Below, piece after piece: positions 1 to 5,911 of a stretch of 23,405 nucleotides of DNA. Source of the stretch: Nitrospiraceae bacterium (lineage in GTDB: Bacteria > Nitrospirota > Nitrospiria > Nitrospirales > Nitrospiraceae); contig JAABQN010000005.1 of NCBI GenBank assembly GCA_011391455.1, positions 1 to 23,405 of the forward strand, in the 5' to 3' direction. Position 1 is the stretch's first letter, and the number at the start of each line of letters is the position of its first letter. Position numbers and translations under genes: made by a program. Under the pieces are notes generated by a model that searched no databases, was not told the DNA's origin, and saw only the letters and a list, made by a program, of their open reading frames with translations.

Positions 1-247
1 TTCAACAGCATGGAAAGTCTGAAAATGAATCAGCAATTCGAATCAGCTATCGTGTGCATATCAGGATGGCTCCGTAAAGGCCGAAGAGGCTTGTGAGGAT
101 TAGCCCATGACCTGCGGTTTACAAACTCGACTCAGCCCAATCTGACACGACCCACGACGAGCTAACTCAATGAAAAACTGACGAATCAGAAGAACCATTC
201 TCTTGATGGATCGGGCTGGGCTTGCCTGTTCTGGTAGCAGATGGATG
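1..247. other. No recognisable gene
   Basis: I see no convincing gene here. Short open frames exist on the minus strand, but they overlap the more protein-like continuation of the neighbouring hypothetical gene and have no good ribosome binding site. The only notable element is the 13-nt sequence TGACCTGCGGTTT at 108-120, which recurs at 924-936. Confidence 0.5.
108..120 (+). repeat. 13-nt direct repeat (mate at 924-936)
   Basis: TGACCTGCGGTTT occurs here and again at 924-936, in the same orientation, bracketing the hypothetical minus-strand gene. The pair could be the footprint of an ~800-bp insertion or recombination. With only 13 nt and a second partial match (GCAGGTCAA at 1709), chance or shared ancestry of the flanks is equally possible. 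Confidence 0.4.
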
Positions 248-405
248 TCAGGATGTTTCCGACGATTGAGGAGGTTGGGAAGCCGTGATGGCGGTATCAA
301 CTTTCGGTCGGAGAAGTAGCTTTTCCAATACCGGAACAAAGACAGGTTTGATCCATACCTTGTGCCTTTCCCCAACGTCGAGGAAAGAGGTGCCACTTAA
401 TCTCG
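248..405 (-). pseudogene. Out-of-frame C-terminal continuation of the hypothetical gene at 397-885
   Basis: On the minus strand, reading one base back at the six-T run (plus-strand A run, 406-411) bypasses the stop at 397-399. An open frame then continues to a TGA at 248-250. It reads RLSGTSFLDVGERHKVW followed by IKPVFVPVLEKLLLRPKV, which looks far more like a folded protein end than the other frames here. Joined to the upstream frame it would give about 212 residues. This may be a real frameshift mutation, programmed slippage, or a homopolymer sequencing error; the sequence alone cannot decide. Confidence 0.45.
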
Positions 406-885
406 AAAAAATTTATGACCCATTGGAATGCCATTGGTAGCACAGAAGCCATCTATCTCTCCCCGCTCCATGGTCCCCCTTATCAGAAGTTCCTTGAGGA
501 CTGGGATGTGCTCTCTCGGGCATTGACGCAGTGCGGTCTCAACAAAGTTCAGGCGCTCAGGGAGAATCTCTTCCTCTTCGGACATCATTTCAGTCTCAGG
601 CCCATCGAGAAACTGATTCAGTTCGAAGAGCCCATCTTTGCCGACGTTCACTTGCGCAGAAAGGATGACCATATCCGGCTCTTGCCATTTTCGGATGCTG
701 TCGTACGGGATCTTGCCCCCATGATGGGTGATCTTGTTCAAGACGACAATACCGTCCTCTTCGCCGTATTCCTCCACGAGCAACCCAAAGTTTCTCGATT
801 TGGCTATCAACTTCCCATTCATCATTGGTCGAGGCAGTAGCCTCACGATCTTCTCAATGTTGTCTTGGAAGGAGCCTTTTTTCAT
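397..885 (-). CDS. Hypothetical protein, probably truncated by a frameshift
   Basis: I do not recognise this 162-residue protein. The N-terminal ~95 residues alternate hydrophobic and charged positions (KLIAKSRNFGLLVEEYGEED, then VVLNKITHHGGKIPYDSIRK) and look like a small beta-rich domain. An acidic linker (EMMSEEEEILPE) follows, then a helical segment (LNFVETALRQCPREHIPVLK). The frame ends abruptly after MGHKFFRD at a homopolymer, and the continuation lies in another frame down to 248. The ATG at 885 has only a weak ribosome binding site. A perfect inverted repeat (921-955) lies 36-70 nt upstream and could regulate it. Amino-acid composition suggests it is a real gene; function is unknown. 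Confidence 0.55.
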   Translation of the reverse strand: MKKGSFQDNIEKIVRLLPRPMMNGKLIAKSRNFGLLVEEYGEEDGIVVLNKITHHGGKIPYDSIRKWQEPDMVILSAQVNVGKDGLFELNQFLDGPETEMMSEEEEILPERLNFVETALRQCPREHIPVLKELLIRGTMERGEIDGFCATNGIPMGHKFFRD

Positions 886-920
886 GGGCCGATAAGCTAT
901 CAGAGCTGCAAGGGAAAGCC

Positions 921-955
921 AATTGACCTGCGGTTTTGTAAGCTGCAGGTCAATT
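921..955. repeat. Perfect 11-bp inverted repeat (hairpin or operator-like)
   Basis: AATTGACCTGC (921-931) is exactly complementary in reverse to GCAGGTCAATT (945-955), with a 13-nt loop. It lies upstream of the minus-strand hypothetical gene and at the left edge of the duplicated cstA upstream region. No T-run follows on either strand, so a dyad operator or an insertion/recombination scar is at least as likely as a terminator. Confidence 0.6.
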
Positions 956-1008
956 CAGTATAAAATTCTCCTTCCAAATTAGCTTGTTACCGTTCCTATA
1001 GGTGGCGG

Positions 1009-1087
1009 CCTGGTGATCTCTCACTGCGCGCGTCCAACGAGGGCCTTCTTAGGCCGCGCGTTGCGCGAGCACAAGAGATCGACTAGG
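1009..1087 (-). repeat. Palindromic intergenic element, copy A
   Basis: The 50-nt core (1023-1072) is the reverse complement of the family consensus beginning TGCTCGCGCAACGCGCG. It differs from copy B (1790-1839) at only two positions. The centre carries a GGCCT/AGGCC hairpin. The flanks CCTGGTGATCTCT (1009-1021) and AGAGATCGACTAGG (1074-1087) form an imperfect terminal inverted repeat: 7 bp exact, then a one-base bulge and five of six further pairs. It lies upstream of the decayed cstA copy, as copy B lies upstream of the intact cstA. Confidence 0.7.
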
Positions 1088-1113
1088 TTGCCCCCTTCCC
1101 AGTTTGTGCTAGG

Positions 1114-1250
1114 ATGCCGCGCGTGTCGGCGTTAAAGCTGGTGCTTTGGGGTTTCCTCGCCGTTCTTGGTTCGGTTGCGCTTGCCTTTGTTGTCGGTTTT
1201 GTCAATCCAACTGGAAAAGTGAAAGGGCTCTGGCTGTTCGGGGCAGCCGC
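1114..1250 (+). pseudogene. Truncated duplicate of the cstA N-terminus
   Basis: The translation from 1114 (MPRVSALKLVLWGFLAVLGS, then VALAFVVGFVNPTGKVKGLW) aligns over about 45 residues with the start of the intact CstA downstream. Even the sequence around the start (GCTAGGATGCCGCGC) matches. The real start may be the GTG at 1123, matching the ATG at 1931 of the intact gene. After GLWLFGAAA similarity stops, and the frame runs on as unrelated sequence to a stop at 1345-1347. The rest of the transporter is missing, so this is a decayed partial duplicate and not a functional gene. Confidence 0.75.
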
Positions 1251-1370
1251 GTTTCATGGAATGCTTCCGCAGGATCTCTCTGACGCTTCGGTAGGGCTGG
1301 ACGCAACTGACTTTGGGTGGTGTAATCATAGCCGGAGCGGCATCTGAGACAATTTTGAGGGGCACACTCC

Positions 1371-1544
1371 ATGCTGTACGAACTATTCATGTTCTCGTGG
1401 GCAGCAGTAGGGGGAGTTTGGGCAGCTATCATGGTGCTCGGTGGCCTCTTGTGTGTGTGGTGTGCCTATATCAGTCGTAGACATGCCCAGCGAACTTCAT
1501 CTGTGTGTATGAACCAAGCCTCCCACCATTTAGCTCACTCCTAG
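1371..1544 (+). CDS. Small single-span membrane protein (57 aa), hypothetical
   Basis: An ATG at 1371 is preceded by GAGGGG (1357-1362) at an ideal 8-nt spacing and opens a 57-codon frame ending TAG at 1542-1544. The predicted product starts MLYELFMFSWAAVGGVWAAI, has one hydrophobic stretch (about residues 9-34), then a basic stop-transfer segment (ISRRHAQR) and a polar tail. That is the layout of a one-TM inner-membrane miniprotein. It sits between the decayed and intact cstA copies. It is not recognisably the YbdD/YjiX-type small protein often found beside CstA, as the expected Tyr/His-rich signature is absent. It could instead be fortuitous open sequence in decayed DNA. Confidence 0.4.
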   Translation: MLYELFMFSWAAVGGVWAAIMVLGGLLCVWCAYISRRHAQRTSSVCMNQASHHLAHS

Positions 1545-1558
1545 TTCGCTCCTGCCAT

Positions 1559-1849
1559 TCAGAAATCTCTGTCCACTTCTTGATTGCGTGGTTGAGCTGT
1601 TCGACGTGCATGAATCTCGATCAACTTCTCCTCCACCCGTTGGCAGATGTACTGCTCCAGCTCCTCCCTTGATTCGTCGTCCATCACGAGCGTTTCAACT
1701 CTGAAATCGCAGGTCAAGTCAGTATGCAAATGCTCATTCCAAGCTTGCTCGTCGTCCCTCCCAGCGGGAGTGACCCAGGTATGCCCTTGACTGCGCGCGT
1801 CCAACGAGGGCCTTCGGAGGCCGCGCGTTGCGCGAGCACAGAAGATCAT
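1559..1849 (-). CDS. Small hypothetical protein, start uncertain
   Basis: The convincing part is the C-terminal ~60 residues: NEHLHTDLTCDFRVETLVMD, then DESREELEQYICQRVEEKLI, which is amphipathic and charged. The first ~25 codons lie inside palindromic element copy B and are unlikely to be native. A later in-frame ATG at 1684 would leave 41 residues. The duplicated region around 945-1000 preserves a related reading (NLEGEFYTELTC) in the same orientation. This suggests an old small gene divergent from cstA whose first copy is truncated. No good ribosome binding site was found. Function unknown. Confidence 0.3.
   Translation of the reverse strand: MIFCARATRGLRRPSLDARSQGHTWVTPAGRDDEQAWNEHLHTDLTCDFRVETLVMDDESREELEQYICQRVEEKLIEIHARRTAQPRNQEVDRDF
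1790..1839 (-). repeat. Palindromic intergenic element, copy B
   Basis: This 50-nt core is 48/50 identical to copy A (1023-1072) and in the same orientation relative to cstA. It contains the GGCCT-CCGA-AGGCC hairpin on the minus strand. The outer terminal inverted repeats seen in copies A, C and D are not recognisable here, so this copy looks partly degraded. Confidence 0.7.
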
Positions 1850-1930
1850 CAGGCTCCATCACCCTCTTCTGCTCCGGGAGCAAAGGACTGATAGGGTGTC
1901 CTTCCGTCCGTTTATGCTAGGATGCCGCGC

Positions 1931-3937
1931 ATGAAATCGGCGTTGGCTCTGCTCTGGGTAGCACTCGCAATTCTTGGTGCTGTCTCCCTCGCCTTTGTTG
2001 TCGGTTTCGTCAATCCACAGGAAAAGGTGAATGGCCTTTGGCTGGTCGTGGCGGCAGCTTGTATTTATGTGCTCGCGTTTCGCTTCTATGGTCGCTGGAT
2101 TTCACGGCGTGTTGTGGAACTGAACGATCAGCGTGTGACGCCGGCGGTGCGGTTAAATGATGGCGTTAATTTTCATCCCACCAATAAATATGTGATGTTC
2201 GGCCATCACTTCGCGGCGATTGCCGGGGCTGGGCCGTTGCTTGGGCCGGTGTTGGCGGCGCAGTTTGGATTCTTGCCCGGCTTTCTCTGGCTGGTGATTG
2301 GTGCGGTGCTGGCGGGGGCGGTGCAGGACTTCATTATTCTGGTGGCGTCGATGCGGCGCAATGGCCGGTCGCTGCCTGAAATTGCGCGCGATGAACTGGG
2401 CCTGGTCACTGGCACGGCGACGGCGGTGGCAGTGCTCTTTATCGTAATTGTGGCGCTGGCCGGGCTTGGCTTTGCCGTTGTGAATGCGCTCTATCTCAAT
2501 GCCTGGGGCACCTTCACGATTGCGATGACGATTCCCATCGGCTTACTCATGGGGTTCTATCTTCAACGGTTTCGGCCTGGCCAGGTGGCGGAAGTCTCCC
2601 TGCTCGGTGTCGTGCTGTTAGTTGCGGTTGTGATTCTTGGGCGAGTGGTCGCGCAGTCTTCGGTTGCGGGCTGGTTCGAGCTTGAACGGGTGACCTTGGT
2701 CTGGGCATTGGCCGGCTACGGCTTTCTTGCTTCTGTCTTGCCTGGCTGGATGTTGCTCGTGCCGAGGGGCTATCTCTCTACTTTCATGAAGCTCGGGGTG
2801 GTGGTATTGCTGGGAGTGGGTGTAATTCTCATGGCGCCGACGATCGAGATGCCGCGTGTCACGATATTCACAAGCGGAGGCGGACCGATTATTCCCGGTA
2901 CGCTTTTCCCCTTTCTTTTTATTACCATTGCCTGCGGAGCCGTGTCGGGCTTTCATTCGCTGGTCTCTTCCGGGACTACGCCGAAGATGATCGAGCAGGA
3001 ATCCCAGGCCACGGTCGGCTATGGGGCGATGTTGTTGGAAAGCTTTGTCGGCGTGATGGCTTTGATTGCGGCCTCAGTGTTGATTCCCGGCGATTACTTG
3101 GCGATCAACACGATGCTTTCGCCTGATGCGCTGGCTGCGATGGGCTTTCCCGTCTCGCGGATTCAGGAACTCTCGCACTTCGTCGAGACGGATGTGGCGG
3201 GACGGCCCGGCGGAGCCGTGTCGCTGGCAGTCGGCATGGCGTCCATTTTTTCCGCGCTCCCTGGTATGGCCGGGTTGATGGCCTATTGGTATCAGTTTGC
3301 GCTGGTATTCGAGGCCTTGTTTATTTTGACGACGATCGATACAGGCACGCGAGTGGGACGCTATCTCATCCAGGAGATGGGTGGGCGTTTCTACCCTCCG
3401 TTGCGGCGGATGAATTGGTGGCCTGGCGTGGTGGTGAGCAGCGGGCTGATCGTGGGAGCCTGGGGCTATCTCATCGGCGCCGGCAGCATTTCGACGCTCT
3501 GGCCGATGTTCGGTGCAGCGAATCAGTTGCTCGGCACCTTGGCCCTCTGTATCGGCACGACGGTGCTTATCAAGATGCGGAAGGCGCAGTATCTGTGGAT
3601 CACAGCGTTGCCGATGTTGTTTGTCGGCACGATCACGTTGATGGGATCCTATGAGATGTTCGGCATGTTTGTGAGCAAGGCTTCGTCCCTTGCCGACAGC
3701 GGGCAGGCCTTTGCGTTGTACCTGGATGCTGGGTTGGTGGCGGTGGTGGCATTGCTCGCGGTGATCGTCTTGGGTGATAGTATCAGGCAGTGGTATGGCT
3801 ATGTGATCTTGAAGCGCCCATTTACTAGCAGTGAAGTGGTGGTGATGGCTGGAGGAAGTTCTCCGGGAAGAATGCAGACGACGATTCGTCATGATGAGGA
3901 GCAGCGAATGCAGTTGCCCGGCGGGGGCTGCTGCTAG
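1931..3937 (+). CDS. cstA: CstA-family transporter (carbon starvation / pyruvate type)
   Basis: This is a very hydrophobic protein of 668 residues from the ATG at 1931. That start is preferred because AGGA (1919-1922) lies 8 nt upstream; the ATG at 1922 would add three residues. Family hallmarks include FGHHFAAIAGAGPLLGPVLA near residues 91-110 and the central VSGFHSLVSSGTTPKMI. Many membrane segments are spread along its length, followed by the C-terminal CstA-type TM bundle (FGAANQLLGTLAL). Known relatives (E. coli CstA, BtsT) are inner-membrane importers of peptides or pyruvate, and length fits (E. coli CstA ~700). The tail is polar and ends GGGCC, a terminal cysteine pair I do not associate with the family. 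No YbdD-like partner follows. A decayed duplicate of its front end lies upstream. Confidence 0.93.
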   Translation: MKSALALLWVALAILGAVSLAFVVGFVNPQEKVNGLWLVVAAACIYVLAFRFYGRWISRRVVELNDQRVTPAVRLNDGVNFHPTNKYVMFGHHFAAIAGAGPLLGPVLAAQFGFLPGFLWLVIGAVLAGAVQDFIILVASMRRNGRSLPEIARDELGLVTGTATAVAVLFIVIVALAGLGFAVVNALYLNAWGTFTIAMTIPIGLLMGFYLQRFRPGQVAEVSLLGVVLLVAVVILGRVVAQSSVAGWFELERVTLVWALAGYGFLASVLPGWMLLVPRGYLSTFMKLGVVVLLGVGVILMAPTIEMPRVTIFTSGGGPIIPGTLFPFLFITIACGAVSGFHSLVSSGTTPKMIEQESQATVGYGAMLLESFVGVMALIAASVLIPGDYLAINTMLSPDALAAMGFPVSRIQELSHFVETDVAGRPGGAVSLAVGMASIFSALPGMAGLMAYWYQFALVFEALFILTTIDTGTRVGRYLIQEMGGRFYPPLRRMNWWPGVVVSSGLIVGAWGYLIGAGSISTLWPMFGAANQLLGTLALCIGTTVLIKMRKAQYLWITALPMLFVGTITLMGSYEMFGMFVSKASSLADSGQAFALYLDAGLVAVVALLAVIVLGDSIRQWYGYVILKRPFTSSEVVVMAGGSSPGRMQTTIRHDEEQRMQLPGGGCC

Positions 3938-3995
3938 GGGTGGCGGGAGCGGCCAGGTGCCCTTCTTGCTCGCAGAACGCGCACGATACAAAGAT

Positions 3996-4093
3996 GGGAA
4001 TGGCACCCACGTTGGTCCTGTGCTCCCGGAACGCGCGCCCTCGGAAGGGCCTCGTTCGACGGCCGCACGTAGACCAACATGGGTACCCTTCCC
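3996..4093 (+). repeat. Palindromic MITE-like element, copy C
   Basis: The core (about 4020-4070) matches the family consensus (CGGAACGCGCGCCCTCGGAA, then GGGCCTCGTTCGACG) with a GCCCT-CGGA-AGGGC hairpin. The outer arms at 3996-4017 and 4072-4093 are 22-nt inverted repeats pairing at 19 of 22 positions, including ACCCACGTTGGTC against GACCAACATGGGT. The element fills most of the gap between cstA and yajQ. No transposase is present, so this is a non-autonomous repeat or a conserved structured element. Confidence 0.75.
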
Positions 4094-4204
4094 AGGGAAA
4101 GCTAGCGGAGTTTGAAGGATCTCATTCGACAAGTGCATTTGAAGGTCAATCAGGTTGCCATGCTGTAGAGACGAGACTGGTTAAAGTTAGAAGAGGAGGG
4201 GATT

Positions 4205-4702
4205 GTGGCTGAGCAATTTTCGTTCGATGTGGTTTCGGAAGTGGACATGCAAGAGATGAAGAATGTCGTCGATCAGGCGACGAAGGAGATCAAACAGCGC
4301 TTTGATTTCAAGGACTCGAAGACGGAGATCACGTTGAAGGAGAAAGAGAAGGAACTGTCCCTGATCTCCGACGATGAGTATAAGCTCAACGCGGTGAATG
4401 ACATCATTAAGACCAAGTGCGTGAAGCGCGGGGTCTCGCTGAAGGCGTTCACCTACGGGACTGTGGAGCCGGCGCTGAGTGGGACAGTGCGACAGGTGGC
4501 GAAGATTCAAAGCGGGATCGCAGCGGACAAGGCGAAAGAGGTGACGAAGGCTATCAAGGAGTCGAAGTTGAAAGTGCAAGCGCAGATTCAAGGCGAGCAG
4601 GTGCGCGTGCTGAGTAAGAGCAAGGATGATCTTCAAGCGGCCATGGCGTTTCTCAGGGGGCAGGATTTTGGAATTGATTTGCAGTTCACCAACTACCGCT
4701 AG
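4205..4702 (+). CDS. yajQ: YajQ-family nucleotide-binding protein
   Basis: This 165-residue protein has the standard length and full-length pattern of the YajQ/DUF520 family. It opens with EQFSFDVVSEVDMQEMKNVV and contains KQRFDFKDSKTEITL. The middle is KLNAVNDIIKTKCVKRGVSL, and it ends AFLRGQDFGIDLQFTNYR. Relatives are cytoplasmic two-domain proteins that bind nucleotides; in Xanthomonas a member binds cyclic di-GMP and acts on transcription. The ligand here is not shown by sequence alone. The GTG start at 4205 is supported by a strong AGAGGAGGGG 4-5 nt upstream. It stands alone between two palindromic elements (C and D), apparently as a single-gene unit. Confidence 0.95.
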   Translation: MAEQFSFDVVSEVDMQEMKNVVDQATKEIKQRFDFKDSKTEITLKEKEKELSLISDDEYKLNAVNDIIKTKCVKRGVSLKAFTYGTVEPALSGTVRQVAKIQSGIAADKAKEVTKAIKESKLKVQAQIQGEQVRVLSKSKDDLQAAMAFLRGQDFGIDLQFTNYR

Positions 4703-4724
4703 TGCAGGATGCTGAAACAGGAAC

Positions 4725-4819
4725 GTATGACGCCCATGTCGGTCCCTTGCTCGCGGAACGCGCACGCTCAGAAGGTGCTCGTTCGACGCGCGCAGTCAAA
4801 CCGATCATGGGCGCCATAC
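4725..4819 (+). repeat. Palindromic MITE-like element, copy D
   Basis: The core (TTGCTCGCGGAACGCGCACG onward to GACGCGCGCAGTC) matches the other copies. The outer arms 4725-4743 (ending CGCCCATGTCGGT) and 4800-4819 (starting ACCGATCATGGGCG) are inverted repeats with one mismatch and one extra base. Compared with copy C, A-T and T-A arm pairs are replaced by G-C and C-G pairs, so pairing is kept while sequence changes. It lies between yajQ and the lipoprotein gene. Confidence 0.75.
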
Positions 4820-4882
4820 TGAAAAACGAGAACGAGCGAGCTTGGAAGGATCATTCATCGCACATCGCCTCAAGCTGGATTC

Positions 4883-5905
4883 ATGAAACGACTCGCCTTC
4901 CTATTGCTGCTCCTCTTCGGCCTTCCCCTCGTTGGCTGTAATCGCGGCGATCCCATCGTCGTCATTCAGCTCAATCCGAAGAATCCTGACATCATCTACG
5001 TCGCGACGAACGATTACATCTATAAGACACGCGATGGAGGCCAGATCTGGGCGAATTTGTCACGGGGCATGAGCCATTCGCGTGTTATTTCCATGGCAGT
5101 CGATCCGGCCTACCCGGCCACTGTGTATGCTGGCACGAAAGGTGATGCGGTCTTTAAGAGCCATGATGGCGGGCAGCGCTGGGCTTCGATGCGCTCAGGG
5201 TTGGACGATGCGACGATCTCCTCGGTGGTCAATCAATTCCTCTTCGATCCGATGGACAGCAATCATATCTTTATCGCCACAACGATGGGTGTGTCTGAGA
5301 CGAAAGACGGCGGCGAGCATTGGGTGAAGAAAATGGAAGGGATGAAGGAAGTGTTGATGGTGGTCACGCTGGGTATGGATCCGACGAGACCGGCGATCTT
5401 ATATGCGGGTACGAGCGGCGGAGTGTATAAATCGATCGACGAGGCCGGCCATTGGGAGAAGGTGAATAATGGCCTCGTGTCTCCGGACATTATTAAGTCG
5501 TCACGCGCGCTCAGCGTAACGTCGGTGCTGGTCGATCCGTTTGAGCCGGATACGGTGTACGCTTCCACGTTGACGGGACTGTACAAGACGATGGATGGTG
5601 GGAAGGCGTGGGTACGGATCGGACAGTCCCTGCAAGACCAGATGTTGTTTTCGATGATCCTGGATCGTACGAAGAAGGGTGTCATTTATCTGGGCGGTCG
5701 AGAAGGCGTCCACCGGAGCGAAGATGGTGGAGAGACGTGGGGCACGCTGAATACGGGTCTTGCGACGCTCAATATCCGATCGCTCGTGCAGAGCCCGACC
5801 GATCCGGCCATGTTCTATGCTGGTACGAACGGGAGTGGTTTGTATAGGAGTAAGAATCGTGGAGAAACATGGGAATCGGTACCGACCGCGCTTCAGAGCC
5901 AGTGA
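4883..5905 (+). CDS. Lipoprotein with seven Asp-box (BNR/Ycf48-like) repeats
   Basis: This 340-residue protein starts with a lipoprotein signal (MKRLAFLLLLLFGLPLVGC), predicting lipid attachment at Cys19 and an envelope location. The rest is seven ~45-residue repeats, each with an S/T-x-D-x-G-x-x-W Asp-box or variant: YKTRDGGQIW, FKSHDGGQRW, ETKDGGEHW, YKSIDEAGHW, YKTMDGGKAW, HRSEDGGETW and YRSKNRGETW. Between them come strands of the type DPTRPAILYAGTSGGVYKS. Seven such units suggest a closed beta-propeller like Ycf48/sialidase-type folds. Those families are structural or assembly factors as often as enzymes, and no catalytic signature is visible. It converges with the next gene, leaving 6 nt between them. 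Specific role unknown. Confidence 0.88.
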   Translation: MKRLAFLLLLLFGLPLVGCNRGDPIVVIQLNPKNPDIIYVATNDYIYKTRDGGQIWANLSRGMSHSRVISMAVDPAYPATVYAGTKGDAVFKSHDGGQRWASMRSGLDDATISSVVNQFLFDPMDSNHIFIATTMGVSETKDGGEHWVKKMEGMKEVLMVVTLGMDPTRPAILYAGTSGGVYKSIDEAGHWEKVNNGLVSPDIIKSSRALSVTSVLVDPFEPDTVYASTLTGLYKTMDGGKAWVRIGQSLQDQMLFSMILDRTKKGVIYLGGREGVHRSEDGGETWGTLNTGLATLNIRSLVQSPTDPAMFYAGTNGSGLYRSKNRGETWESVPTALQSQ

Positions 5906-5911
5906 GGGAGA

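Noticed and set aside
100..396. 98-codon minus-strand open frame after the hypothetical gene
   Set aside because: The alternative frame in the same segment, reached by a one-base shift, gives a more protein-like continuation of the upstream gene. This frame looks random and has no ribosome binding site.
1..1900. Genomic island or prophage
   Set aside because: There is no integrase, tRNA, phage or plasmid gene. The region is better explained by local duplication and decay.
3074..4138. 354-codon minus-strand open frame opposite cstA
   Set aside because: It is antisense to an obvious transporter; its translation is His/Arg/Pro-rich and low quality, and its start lies beyond the palindromic element. 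It is a shadow of cstA.
4187..4765. 192-codon minus-strand open frame opposite yajQ
   Set aside because: It is fully antisense to a recognisable YajQ and composed of Leu/His/Arg-rich filler; no independent support.
3938..4882. CRISPR array formed by the repeated GC-rich elements
   Set aside because: There are too few copies, they are separated by genes, differ in orientation between regions and have internal palindromes. No cas genes are present.
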